DNA of 64,000 nt, from assembly GCF_036345255.1 (NCBI RefSeq), contig NZ_CP107783.1, positions 5,371,001-5,435,000 of the forward strand, in the 5' to 3' direction. The DNA is from Streptomyces sp. NBC_00569 (GTDB taxonomy: Bacteria > Actinomycetota > Actinomycetes > Streptomycetales > Streptomycetaceae). This document shows positions 9,296 to 19,133 of this stretch, piece after piece (position 1 is the stretch's first letter; each line of letters opens with the position of its first letter). Below the pieces are notes generated by a model. That model made no database searches. It saw nothing but the letters and a program-made list of their open reading frames with translations, and was not told the origin of the DNA. The position numbers and the translations under genes were made by a program.

Positions 9296-10105
9296 TCAAC
9301 GCCGTGGTTCCCAGCGGAACCACCGTCGTACAGCAAACACGGCGAGGACGGTCCAGGCCACAGCGGTGGCGACGGCGCCCAGGGCGTCGTGCGCGGAGAG
9401 GTCCCCGGTCCAGCCGCCCCGTACGAGGGTGATCACCGGTGTGAGAGGCAGCAGTTCGCACGCCGACGCGAGGCGGTCCGGCATGACTTCGAGGGGTACG
9501 ACGGTGCCGGAGCCGAGCATCGAGAGGAGCAGCAGCGGCATGGCCGCGACCTGCGCGCTCTCGACGCTCCTGCTGAAACTCGCGGTGACGGCGGCGAGCG
9601 CGGGCCACATCACCAGGCCCAGCAGCAGCCCGAGTACGGCGTAATAGGGCGCCTGCGGAGCCCCGACATCGAGGACCGCCGTGCAGGCGGCGACGAGCAC
9701 GAGGCTCTGCGTGAGGCCGATGGCGACGGAGGGCACGGCGGCGCCGGCGAGGATCTCCGCGTCCCGCAGTTCACCGGTGCGCAGCCGCTTGAGGACGAGT
9801 TCCTCGCGCCGGGCCGCGTAGACACCGACCAGCGCGCTGTAGACGGCGAAGAGGAGGGAGAAGCCGATCGCGGACGGCAGCAGCACCGAGCCGACGGTGA
9901 GCCCCGTGCCCTTCAGGTCCATGCCGTCGATCGACGAGCGCACGCTGAACGGCAGTACCAGCGGAACGCACACCGCGGTGAAGAGCGTGCCCTTGCTGCG
10001 GCCGATCAGCGTCAGCTCCGCGCGGGCGAGCGCCCGCATCCGCCCGGCGGCCGTCGTGCCGGCGGTGGCCGCGGGCTTCGTCCTGTCCGTCACGACCGCG
10101 CTCAT
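9296..10105 (-). CDS. ABC-2 type transporter permease
   Basis: 269 aa with about six hydrophobic segments. After the start MSAVVTDRT comes the amphipathic ALARAELTLIGR segment, then alternating helices, including LLLLSMLGSGTVVPLEVMPD and a final AWTVLAVFAVRRWFRW. This is the pattern of ABC-2 exporters for drugs, peptides or lipids. The start ATG (10105) overlaps the stop of the ATPase gene (ATGA), implying translational coupling. It pairs with the ATPase upstream and is probably controlled by the following two-component system. Confidence 0.9.
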   Translation of the reverse strand: MSAVVTDRTKPAATAGTTAAGRMRALARAELTLIGRSKGTLFTAVCVPLVLPFSVRSSIDGMDLKGTGLTVGSVLLPSAIGFSLLFAVYSALVGVYAARREELVLKRLRTGELRDAEILAGAAVPSVAIGLTQSLVLVAACTAVLDVGAPQAPYYAVLGLLLGLVMWPALAAVTASFSRSVESAQVAAMPLLLLSMLGSGTVVPLEVMPDRLASACELLPLTPVITLVRGGWTGDLSAHDALGAVATAVAWTVLAVFAVRRWFRWEPRR

Positions 10106-11073
10106 CGCGCCGCCACCTCGTCCCTGTTCTCCGTGCCGGCCGTGGTCTCCGTACGCGCGTCCTGAGCGATCCGCAGGAACGCCTCTTCGAGGGACGCGCT
10201 GCGCACGTCGAGCCCCCGCAGCTCGACCCGGGCGTCCCTGGCCCACAACAGGAGCCCGGTGGCGGCCCGTTGGAGCTCGTCGGTCCGCAGCCTGATGGTG
10301 CGGCCGTCCGTTTCGTGGCCGCTCACGCCGAGCTCGGCGAGTGGCGGGAGGTCGCCGGGGAAGTAGCCGTCGGGCAGTTCGAAGGAGATGTGCGAGGGCT
10401 GGGCGGCGACGACCTCGTCGACGCGGCCCTCGGCGGCGATCCGCCCCTCGTGGAGGATGGCGAGCCGGTCGGCGAGCTCCTCGGCCTCTTCGAGGTAGTG
10501 GGTGGTCAGCAGCACGGTGGTGCCCTCGGCGCGCAGCTCGCGCACCAGATTCCAGGTCGCGCGCCGTCCCTGCGCGTCGAGGCCGGTGGTCGGCTCGTCG
10601 AGGAAGAGGACCTCGGGCCGGCCGAGCAGTGCGAGCGCCAGGTCGAGGCGCCGCTTCTCGCCGCCGGACAGCTGCTTCACCCGGACCCGGGACCGCCGTT
10701 CGAGCCCGACGAGCTCGAGGGCCTCACCGGCTGGCCGGGCGCCGCTCGTGCATCCGCCCCACATCCGGACGGCCTCGGCGACGGTCAGCTCGGACGGAAA
10801 GCCGCCTTCCTGGAGCATGACCCCGACGCGCGGCCTGACCAGGTCGCGTTCCGTGTACGGGTCGTGCCCGAGGACCCGTACACGGCCGCCGGCCGGGACG
10901 GCGAGTCCTTCGAGGAGTTCGACGGTGGAGGTCTTGCCCGCGCCGTTGGTGCCGAGGAGGGCGAAGAGTTCTCCGCGGGCGACGGAGAAGGTCACTCCGC
11001 GCACCGCCTCGTACGAGCCCCCGTACACGCGTCGCAGATCGGTGACGTCGATCACGCGCTCGTTCGTTTCCAT
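10102..11073 (-). CDS. ABC transporter ATP-binding protein
   Basis: 323 aa. Walker A GTNGAGKTS near residue 45, signature LSGGEKRRLDLALALLGRP near 140, Walker B VLFLDEPTTGLD and a switch His in TTHYLEEAEELADR are all intact. A C-terminal extension of about 90 residues resembles the DUF4162-type tail of DrrA/CcmA-like ATPases. It is first in the four-gene minus-strand operon; about 60 bp upstream lies a 12-bp inverted repeat suited to a NarL-type dimer. Substrate cannot be read from sequence; antimicrobial or lipid export is the common role. Confidence 0.93.
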   Translation of the reverse strand: METNERVIDVTDLRRVYGGSYEAVRGVTFSVARGELFALLGTNGAGKTSTVELLEGLAVPAGGRVRVLGHDPYTERDLVRPRVGVMLQEGGFPSELTVAEAVRMWGGCTSGARPAGEALELVGLERRSRVRVKQLSGGEKRRLDLALALLGRPEVLFLDEPTTGLDAQGRRATWNLVRELRAEGTTVLLTTHYLEEAEELADRLAILHEGRIAAEGRVDEVVAAQPSHISFELPDGYFPGDLPPLAELGVSGHETDGRTIRLRTDELQRAATGLLLWARDARVELRGLDVRSASLEEAFLRIAQDARTETTAGTENRDEVAAR

Positions 11074-11131
11074 GTCCCGAGCCTCTCCCGGCGTCGGGAC
11101 GAGGAGCAGTGCGCGCTGTCACCGGACCGCA

Positions 11132-11143
11132 TGACAAATGTCA
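11132..11143. promoter_or_regulatory. Inverted repeat TGACA-AA-TGTCA upstream of the ABC/two-component operon
   Basis: A perfect 5+2+5 dyad 59 bp upstream of the ATPase start codon. NarL-family regulators with HisKA_3 partners often bind such TGACA..TGTCA dyads, so autoregulation by the operon's own response regulator is plausible. This is inference from position and symmetry. Confidence 0.5.
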
Positions 11144-11207
11144 GAGCGGGTCGCGGACATGGGCCTCAGGGGACGCGTACGTGCCGCAGAGGGGCACGGA
11201 CATGCAG

Positions 11208-11236
11208 AAGGCCCCGGTCCGATGGACCGGGGCCTT
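11208..11236 (-). terminator. Intrinsic terminator after tRNA-Gly copy 2
   Basis: The 13-bp perfect stem AAGGCCCCGGTCC with loop GAT lies 4 bp beyond the 3' end of the minus-strand tRNA-Gly, with T residues following on that strand. Confidence 0.8.
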
Positions 11237-11240
11237 CAAA

Positions 11241-11316
11241 TGGAGCGAACGACGAGGTTCGAACTCGCGACCTCAACCTTGGCAAGGTTGCGCTCTACCA
11301 ACTGAGCTACGTTCGC
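11241..11316 (-). tRNA. tRNA-Gly (anticodon GCC), copy 2
   Basis: Identical over all 76 nt, including CCA, to the gene at 7315-7390. Anticodon loop TTGCCAA. Same orientation as copy 1, and followed by its own terminator. It probably forms a pair with the second glycine tRNA gene 80 bp upstream. Confidence 0.97.
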
Positions 11317-11395
11317 ACTGCCTCCGATCGACTCTCATCGATCGGCGCGAGCACCAGCCTACCGCACTCCGAAGAGTGGTCGGTACGCCTTGCAG

Positions 11396-11467
11396 AGCGG
11401 GTGACAGGAATTGCACACTGCGCCTTCCCCCTGGAAGGGGGATGTTCTACTACTGAACTACACCCGC
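11396..11467 (-). tRNA. tRNA-Gly (anticodon TCC) with non-canonical D- and T-loops
   Basis: The acceptor GCGGGTG/CACCCGC and the anticodon stem TCCCC/GGGGA with loop CTTCCAG (anticodon TCC) are perfect. The T-arm is not: in the standard register CAGTG faces CCTGT with most pairs broken, and the invariant GTTC reads GTGC. A four-pair register (GCAG/CTGT) leaves a 10-nt loop. The D-loop reads AGTAGTAG, so G18 of the usual GG is A. The two altered positions (18 and 55) are the ones that contact each other in ordinary tRNAs. CCA is not encoded. The well-kept acceptor and anticodon stems argue against simple decay. It may be a tRNA with a non-ribosomal or reduced ribosomal role; see findings. Confidence 0.85.
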
Positions 11468-11578
11468 AAGACTCCGTGAGGTCCGGCTTTTCGGCCTCGC
11501 CCCTCGGCGTGCTCCAGACTTTAGCTGATCAACAGGGGTGGAGCGCAAGTCGGCTGCTCCGCGGGCTGCCGGAGGGGG

Positions 11579-11920
11579 TCAGTTGGCCGCCTCGAACGCC
11601 TCGTAGACCCGCTTGGGGATGCGGCCGCGCGGCGGGACGTCCATCTTGTGCGAGCGCGCCCAGGCGCGGACGGCCGCCGGGTCGGCGGACACCGCGGTGT
11701 GCTTGTAGCTCCTGACGGTCTTCCCCGAGGCGCCCTTGCCCGAGCCGGTCTGCTTGCGGCCGGCCTCGAGGAAGGGGGCCAGGGCCGTGCGCAGTTTCTT
11801 GGCATTGGCTGGATTCAGGTCGATCTCGTACGACTTGCCGTCGAGACCGAACACGACCGTTTCTGCGGCATCTCCGCCGTCGATGTCGTCGGAGAGAGTG
11901 ACCACGACACGCTGCGCCAC
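11579..11920 (-). CDS. lsrL: Lsr2-family nucleoid-associated protein (LsrL-type paralogue)
   Basis: 113 aa. The N-terminal dimerisation domain (MAQRVVVTLSDDIDGGDAAE, then ETVVFGLDGKSYEIDL) and the C-terminal DNA-binding part with the AT-hook-like PPRGRIPKRVYEAF match Lsr2. The middle linker is Gly/Lys/Ser-rich. Lsr2 proteins bind AT-rich DNA in the minor groove and silence horizontally acquired genes. Streptomyces carry a main Lsr2 and a paralogue, LsrL; position next to purSQL fits the paralogue as I recall it from S. coelicolor. Its own upstream region is unusually AT-rich, so self-binding is plausible. Confidence 0.9.
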   Translation of the reverse strand: MAQRVVVTLSDDIDGGDAAETVVFGLDGKSYEIDLNPANAKKLRTALAPFLEAGRKQTGSGKGASGKTVRSYKHTAVSADPAAVRAWARSHKMDVPPRGRIPKRVYEAFEAAN

Positions 11921-12247
11921 GAATATCGGTCCCTTCGTGCGACATCTGCACCTTGACGTGCGTCGATGTCGACTGTCCGGCTGTTATGGGGCAAAGCAGA
12001 GGCGAACTGCCCGCTTTCGCCATTTCCTTTTTACCTTGCCTGGCATTGCATTGTGAAGACCGACTAAATCCCCCCGCGTGTCCGGAGGCAATGGGTCTCC
12101 GAAATCTTTCCCCCGATTTTCCATGGGGGCACCGCGCTGTTGCGGTAACGTGATCCGGCTCTCGTAGCTTCCTACGGTCTACGCGAGTAGAAATTTTGTC
12201 CGGGTAGTCTGAAGGGACCTGCTCAGCACCACACACCGGGAGTGCCA
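11921..12247. promoter_or_regulatory. Divergent lsrL/purS promoter region, locally AT-rich
   Basis: 327 bp between divergent starts. The lsrL-proximal part has T-rich runs (CCTTTTTACC near 12030; AAATCTTTCCCC near 12100) that stand out from the GC-rich surroundings. The purS-proximal part holds a plausible -10 (TAGTCT at 12205-12210), about 40 bp before the purS start. I see no ORF and no recognisable purine riboswitch. Confidence 0.5.
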
Positions 12248-12514
12248 GTGGCACGCGTCGTAGTCGACGTCATGCTCAAGCCGGAGATCCTCGACCCCCA
12301 GGGCCAGGCGGTGCAGCGTGCACTGCCGCGCCTCGGTTTCGAGGGCATCTCCGACGTACGTCAGGGAAAGCGATTCGAACTCGAGGTTGACGGGCCGGTC
12401 GACGATGCCGTCCTCGCCCGTATCCACGAGTTGGCCGACACGTTCCTCGCCAACACCGTGATCGAAAACTTCACCGTGAAGGTGGAAGAACCCGCGGTGG
12501 GGGCAGAAAAGTGA
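12248..12514 (+). CDS. purS: FGAM synthase subunit PurS
   Basis: 88 aa. [47 protein letters not shown] is the typical PurS start and middle (positions 1-47 of the product). PurS forms a complex with PurQ and PurL that converts FGAR to FGAM using glutamine and ATP; the small subunit bridges the glutaminase and synthetase. The GTG at 12248 gives the family start; another GTG two codons earlier is possible. The stop overlaps the GTG of purQ by 4 bp, so the two are translationally coupled. Confidence 0.93.
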   Translation: MARVVVDVMLKPEILDPQGQAVQRALPRLGFEGISDVRQGKRFELEVDGPVDDAVLARIHELADTFLANTVIENFTVKVEEPAVGAEK

Positions 12515-13190
12515 CCGCTCGTATTGGAGTCGTCACCTTTCCCGGATCTCTCGACGACCGGGACACGCAGCGTGCGATCCGACTCGCCGGCGCGGAACCC
12601 GTGGCCCTCTGGCACAAGGACAAGGATCTGAAGCAGGTCGACGCTGTCGTCCTGCCCGGTGGATTCTCCTACGGCGACTATCTGCGGGCGGGTGCCATCT
12701 CCCGGTTCTCGCCGGTGATGGAGAGCGTCGTCGACCAGGCCAAGGCGGGTCTTCCCGTTCTCGGTATCTGCAATGGCTTCCAGGTCCTCACCGAGGCGCA
12801 CCTGCTTCCCGGCGCGATGCTCGGCAACGACCACCTGCACTTCATCTGCCGTGACCAGAAGCTGCGCGTCGAGAACACGGACACCGCCTGGACCGCCGAC
12901 TACACGGCAGGCCAGGAGATCCACATCCCGCTGAAGAACATGGACGGCCGCTACGTCGCCGACGAGCACACGCTGGACATGCTGGAGGCGGAGGGCCGCG
13001 TCGCCTTCCGTTACGTGGGCTTCAACCCGAACGGTTCGCTCCGCGACATCGCCGGCATCACGAACGAGGCGGGCAACGTCGTCGGTCTGATGCCGCACCC
13101 GGAGCACGCCGTCGAGCCGCTCGTCGGCTCCGGTCGCACCGACGGCCTCCCCTTCTTCACCTCGATCCTCAAGAAGCTGGTCGCCGCCTC

Positions 13191-13194
<4 letters not shown>
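12511..13194 (+). CDS. purQ: FGAM synthase glutaminase subunit PurQ
   Basis: 227 aa class I glutamine amidotransferase. It starts [18 protein letters not shown]. The nucleophile elbow [10 protein letters not shown] (Cys near residue 87) and the His-Glu pair in [10 protein letters not shown] near residue 195 complete the triad. PurQ supplies ammonia to PurL. Its start overlaps purS and its stop overlaps purL, each by 4 bp, as expected for a stoichiometric complex. Confidence 0.96.
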
Positions 13195-15440
<2,246 letters not shown>

Positions 15441-15462
15441 CGATCGTTCCCTGACGGACGAG

Positions 15463-15501
15463 AGGCCCCGCCCGTGCTGTGAAGCACCGGGTGGGGCCTT
15501 T
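15463..15501 (+). terminator. Intrinsic terminator of the purSQL operon
   Basis: A 16-17 bp near-perfect stem (AGGCCCCGCCCGTGCT against AGCACCGGGTGGGGCCT, with one bulge) with a short GTGA loop followed by TT, 22 bp after the purL stop. Confidence 0.8.
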
Positions 15502-15546
15502 GGTCCGTCCGGCACGGGCCTGGTCCTCAAGGCATAGGCTCGCCCC

Positions 15547-16341
15547 ATGTCTCCGGCCAAGAAGCGTGCGCGTTCCTATGATTCCGCCAAGATCCGGGCG
15601 GCCGTTCTCGCGCAGTTCGGGCAGGTGCGGGACGCGGTGCTCACGCTCACCCCGGAGCAGCTCGGCGCCCCGACCCGGCTCGGTGACTGGACCGTACGGG
15701 AGTTGGCGGCGCACTTCACGATGGCGGTCGGCGCGGTGGCCAGGGGGCTGGAGATGCCGGAGCCGGCCAAGCATGAACTCCCGCTCCTGGACTGGCCGTC
15801 GGGGACCGCGACCGAGTCCGGCGCCATCGCCGACGGCACCCGTGAGCTCGCCGCGAGCGCGCAGCCGTCGGAGCTCTTCGCGCGCACCACGGCCCGTATG
15901 GAGGAGGCTCTGGCCGAGGCCCCGGACACCCGCCTGATCCCCACGCGGTTCGGCGCCATGACCCTCGCCGACTTCCTCGTCACCCGTACCGTCGAACTCG
16001 TCGTCCACACCGACGACCTGAACGACGCGCTGCCCGGCCTCGACGTCCCGTACGACCGGCAGGCGCTCGCCGCCTGCACCCGGTTGCTCGCCGACGCCCT
16101 CGCCGTGAAGGCGCCCGGCGCGTCGACCGAGGTCCGGATCCCGCCGTTCGCCGTCGTCCAGTGCGTCGAGGGCCCCCGCCACACCCGCGGCACCCCGCCG
16201 AACGTCGTCGAGACGGACCCGCTCACCTGGATCCGCCTCGCCACCGGACGCGTCGGGTGGCACGCCGCCCTGAACGACGCGAAGGTCAGCGCGAGCGGCG
16301 AACGGGCCGATCTCAGCAAGCTGCTGCCCCTTATGGGCTAG
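15547..16341 (+). CDS. Maleylpyruvate isomerase / DinB-like family protein with sterol-carrier tail
   Basis: 264 aa. The N-terminal part (about 15-165) matches the mycothiol-dependent DinB-type helical bundle: VRDAVLTLTPEQLGAPTRLGDWTVRELAAHF with its His, and later DFLVTRTVELVVHTDDL with the second and third potential metal histidines. The C-terminal 90 residues resemble the sterol-carrier-like domain (DPLTWIRLATGRVGW). Proteins of this type use mycothiol for isomerisation or transfer; the exact reaction is unknown. ATG at 15547. It sits alone between purL and a lipoprotein gene. Confidence 0.8.
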   Translation: MSPAKKRARSYDSAKIRAAVLAQFGQVRDAVLTLTPEQLGAPTRLGDWTVRELAAHFTMAVGAVARGLEMPEPAKHELPLLDWPSGTATESGAIADGTRELAASAQPSELFARTTARMEEALAEAPDTRLIPTRFGAMTLADFLVTRTVELVVHTDDLNDALPGLDVPYDRQALAACTRLLADALAVKAPGASTEVRIPPFAVVQCVEGPRHTRGTPPNVVETDPLTWIRLATGRVGWHAALNDAKVSASGERADLSKLLPLMG

Positions 16342-16391
16342 GGCCTTTCGCCCGGGGGAACCGATCCGCCCACCCGACTCGTCCCACCGCC

Positions 16392-17201
16392 ATGCACACG
16401 CAATCCCGGAACCTCACCGTCCTGGCCGCGCTCCTGCCCCTCGCGGCCGTCGCAGCGTGCGGATCACAGACCGTGTCCGTCGCGGGTACGCCCGTCATCG
16501 GCGTCCGGTGGAACGTCGAGAGCGTCACCGTCGACGGCTCCACGGCTCAGGCCCCCGAGAGCGCGTACGTGGAGTTCCCCTCGGCCGACCGGGTGCGCGG
16601 CAACAACGGCTGCAACAGCTTCGACGCGAAGGCCGAGATCGACGGCGACACGATCCGGGTCGGCCGGAGCATCGTGACGATGTCGATGTGCATGGACAAG
16701 AAGCAGCGGGACTTCGAGAAGACCTTCAGCCGCGCCATCGGCGGCAGCAACAAGGCCAGGACCGACGGTGACCACCTCACCCTCACCACCGACGACGGCG
16801 ACACAATCGCCCTGGTCAAGGAGCGTCCGGCCCCGCTGACCGGCACCGAGTGGACCGTCACGAGCCTGATCTCCGACGACGTGGCGACCTCGCTGCCGCC
16901 GGAGGTGGCGGGCCGGGCCAGGATGACCTTCGAGAAAGCGGGCGAGGCGGGCAAGGACGGCGCCGCCACCGGGACCCTCGGCTGCAATCGCTTCCGCGCG
17001 AAGGCCGAGTTCCGCGACGGCCACCTCACGCTCGGCAGGCCCATCACGACCCGCGTGCTCTGCCAGGGCCCGCGCATGGACACCGAACGCGCCCTCCTGA
17101 AGCTCTTCACCCAGAAGCTGTCGTACGAGGTCCAGGGCCGCACCCTCACGCTGACGGCCCCCGACGGAACCGGCGCCGAGGCGAGGGCCGGCCGCGGCTG
17201 A
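16392..17201 (+). CDS. META-domain lipoprotein (two tandem META domains)
   Basis: 269 aa. A signal peptide ends in a lipobox (LAAVAACGS, Cys near residue 23), so it should be lipid-anchored outside the membrane. Two META/HslJ-like repeats follow: the first has GVRWNVESVTVDG and NNGCNSFDAKAEIDG, the second LTGTEWTVTSL and TLGCNRFRAKAEFRDG. Each has the conserved GCN motif. HslJ relatives are linked to stress and novobiocin tolerance in other bacteria; the role here is unknown. ATG at 16392, 50 bp after the previous gene. Confidence 0.85.
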   Translation: MHTQSRNLTVLAALLPLAAVAACGSQTVSVAGTPVIGVRWNVESVTVDGSTAQAPESAYVEFPSADRVRGNNGCNSFDAKAEIDGDTIRVGRSIVTMSMCMDKKQRDFEKTFSRAIGGSNKARTDGDHLTLTTDDGDTIALVKERPAPLTGTEWTVTSLISDDVATSLPPEVAGRARMTFEKAGEAGKDGAATGTLGCNRFRAKAEFRDGHLTLGRPITTRVLCQGPRMDTERALLKLFTQKLSYEVQGRTLTLTAPDGTGAEARAGRG

Positions 17202-17572
17202 CGGGACGGCCCCCCGACACCGGGCCCTGGCTCCCGGCTCCTCCCCGTCCCCGGCCCCCGCCCCCGCACCTCCGCAGCGAATTCCGTCACACTCGCACCC
17301 GCCGTCGCGCCCGGCGCCGCCCCCCGCGGCGCCCACCGCCCCGCGTCCGCCGCCGACGTCGCCCCCGAGCCTTCCCAGCCCTGCCCGTAGCACACGAAGA
17401 ACCAGGTCAGCGCCATGATCGGGCCGACGCGGCGAGGCGGGCGCAACGGGGTCGGTGCGGTGCGAAGCGGCCCCGAGCCACCGCCTCAGGGGCGGACGCC
17501 ACGGGCTCGACCAGGCGCGAGATCACGTTCGCCAATTCGGACCAGTGGTCGATCTCGCCTACACTCGGAGGC
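17202..17572. other. Intergenic region upstream of purF
   Basis: 371 bp, very Pro/Ala/Arg-rich in any translation. No reading frame here has a convincing start, ribosome site and domain. It must contain the purF promoter. A minus-strand open frame from 17416 begins with a hydrophobic-looking stretch but runs straight into the opposite strand of the META gene without a stop, so I do not call it. Confidence 0.5.
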
Positions 17573-19099
17573 GTGCCACGTGGTGACGGTCGACTCAATC
17601 ATGATCTGCTCCCCGGCGAGAAAGGCCCCCAGGACGCTTGTGGCGTCTTCGGTGTCTGGGCTCCCGGTGAAGAGGTCGCCAAGCTCACTTACTTCGGGCT
17701 CTACGCCCTCCAGCATCGAGGTCAGGAATCCGCGGGAATCGCGGTGAGCAACGGCTCCCAGATTCTCGTCTTCAAGGACATGGGCCTCGTGTCCCAGGTC
17801 TTCGACGAGACCTCCCTCAGTTCGCTCCAAGGTCATATCGCGGTCGGTCACGCCCGCTACTCGACCACCGGCGCTTCCGTGTGGGAGAACGCCCAGCCGA
17901 CGTTCCGTGCCACCGCGCACGGCTCGATCGCGCTCGGCCACAACGGCAACCTGGTCAACACGGCGCAGCTCGCCGAGATGGTCGCGGCCCTCCCCAAGGA
18001 GAACGGCCGCAACACCCAGCTCGCGGCGACCAACGACACCGACCTCGTCACCGCGCTCCTCGCGGGCCAGGTCGACGACGACGGCAAGCCGCTGACCATC
18101 GAGGACGCCGCCGCCAAGATCCTTCCGGATGTTCGGGGCGCCTTCTCCCTCGTCTTCATGGACGAGCACACCCTCTACGCGGCCCGCGACCCGCAGGGCA
18201 TCCGCCCGCTGGTCCTCGGCCGGCTCGAGCGCGGCTGGGTCGTCGCCTCCGAGTCCGCCGCCCTCGACATCTGCGGCGCCAGCTATGTGCGCGAGATCGA
18301 GCCGGGCGAGTTCGTCGCCATCGACGAGAACGGCCTGCGCACCTCCCGATTCGCAGAAGCGAAGCCCAAGGGCTGTGTCTTCGAGTACGTGTACCTGGCC
18401 CGCCCCGACACCGACATCGCCGGGCGGAACGTGTACCTCTCCCGCGTGGAGATGGGCCGCAAACTCGCCAAGGAAGCACCGGTCGAGGCCGACCTGGTCA
18501 TAGCGACGCCGGAATCGGGCACCCCCGCCGCGATCGGTTACGCGGAGGCCTCCGGCATTCCGTTCGGCGCGGGACTGGTCAAGAACGCGTACGTCGGCCG
18601 GACCTTCATCCAGCCCTCGCAGACCATCCGGCAGCTCGGTATCCGGCTGAAGCTCAACCCGCTCAAGGAAGTCATCAAGGGCAAGCGGCTGGTCGTCGTC
18701 GACGACTCGATCGTGCGCGGCAACACCCAGCGCGCCCTGGTCCGCATGCTCCGCGAAGCGGGCGCGGCCGAGATCCACATCCGGATCTCCTCTCCCCCCG
18801 TGAAGTGGCCCTGCTTCTTCGGCATCGACTTCGCGACGCGCGCCGAGCTGATCGCCAACGGCATGTCGATCGACGAGATCGGCAAGTCCCTGGGCGCCGA
18901 CTCCCTCTCCTACATCTCCATCGACGGCATGATCGAGGCCACGACCATCGACAAGCCGAACCTCTGCCGCGCCTGCTTCGACGGCGAGTACCCGATGGAC
19001 CTTCCCGACCCCGAGCTGCTCGGCAAGCAGCTCCTGGAGACCGAGCTCGCGGCAGGACCGGCGAACACCGCCGCCACCGACGCCCTCCGTCGCCCGTAA
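17573..19099 (+). CDS. purF: Amidophosphoribosyltransferase
   Basis: 508 aa. First enzyme of purine synthesis: PRPP plus glutamine gives phosphoribosylamine. A short propeptide (MPRGDGRLNHDLLPGEKGPQDA) precedes the Ntn cysteine in ACGVFGVW, as in the Bacillus-type enzyme. The PRPP loop VVVDDSIVRGNTQ is intact. Cysteines in KWPCFFGIDF and NLCRACFDGEY match those that hold the [4Fe-4S] cluster in the B. subtilis enzyme. The GTG at 17573 is preceded by GGAG and gives the family start. purM follows by 34 bp, so the two are probably cotranscribed. Confidence 0.95.
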   Translation: MPRGDGRLNHDLLPGEKGPQDACGVFGVWAPGEEVAKLTYFGLYALQHRGQESAGIAVSNGSQILVFKDMGLVSQVFDETSLSSLQGHIAVGHARYSTTGASVWENAQPTFRATAHGSIALGHNGNLVNTAQLAEMVAALPKENGRNTQLAATNDTDLVTALLAGQVDDDGKPLTIEDAAAKILPDVRGAFSLVFMDEHTLYAARDPQGIRPLVLGRLERGWVVASESAALDICGASYVREIEPGEFVAIDENGLRTSRFAEAKPKGCVFEYVYLARPDTDIAGRNVYLSRVEMGRKLAKEAPVEADLVIATPESGTPAAIGYAEASGIPFGAGLVKNAYVGRTFIQPSQTIRQLGIRLKLNPLKEVIKGKRLVVVDDSIVRGNTQRALVRMLREAGAAEIHIRISSPPVKWPCFFGIDFATRAELIANGMSIDEIGKSLGADSLSYISIDGMIEATTIDKPNLCRACFDGEYPMDLPDPELLGKQLLETELAAGPANTAATDALRRP

Positions 19100-19133
19100 G
19101 ACCCCCGTCGTACGACACGAAAGTTCTCAAGCC

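Noticed and set aside
9279..9608. N-terminal extension of the sensor kinase
   Set aside because: It would overlap the permease gene by over 300 bp, and its sequence is Arg-rich antisense-like. The ATG at 9278 gives a normal kinase.
7315..11316. The tRNA-bracketed unit as an integrative element
   Set aside because: No integrase, excisionase or replication gene and no compositional shift; both tRNAs are complete. Kept only as a recombination observation.
16547..17416. Minus-strand frame starting MALTWFFVCYGQGW before purF
   Set aside because: The beginning looks faintly protein-like, but the frame continues antisense to the META lipoprotein gene for most of its length and has no clear ribosome site.
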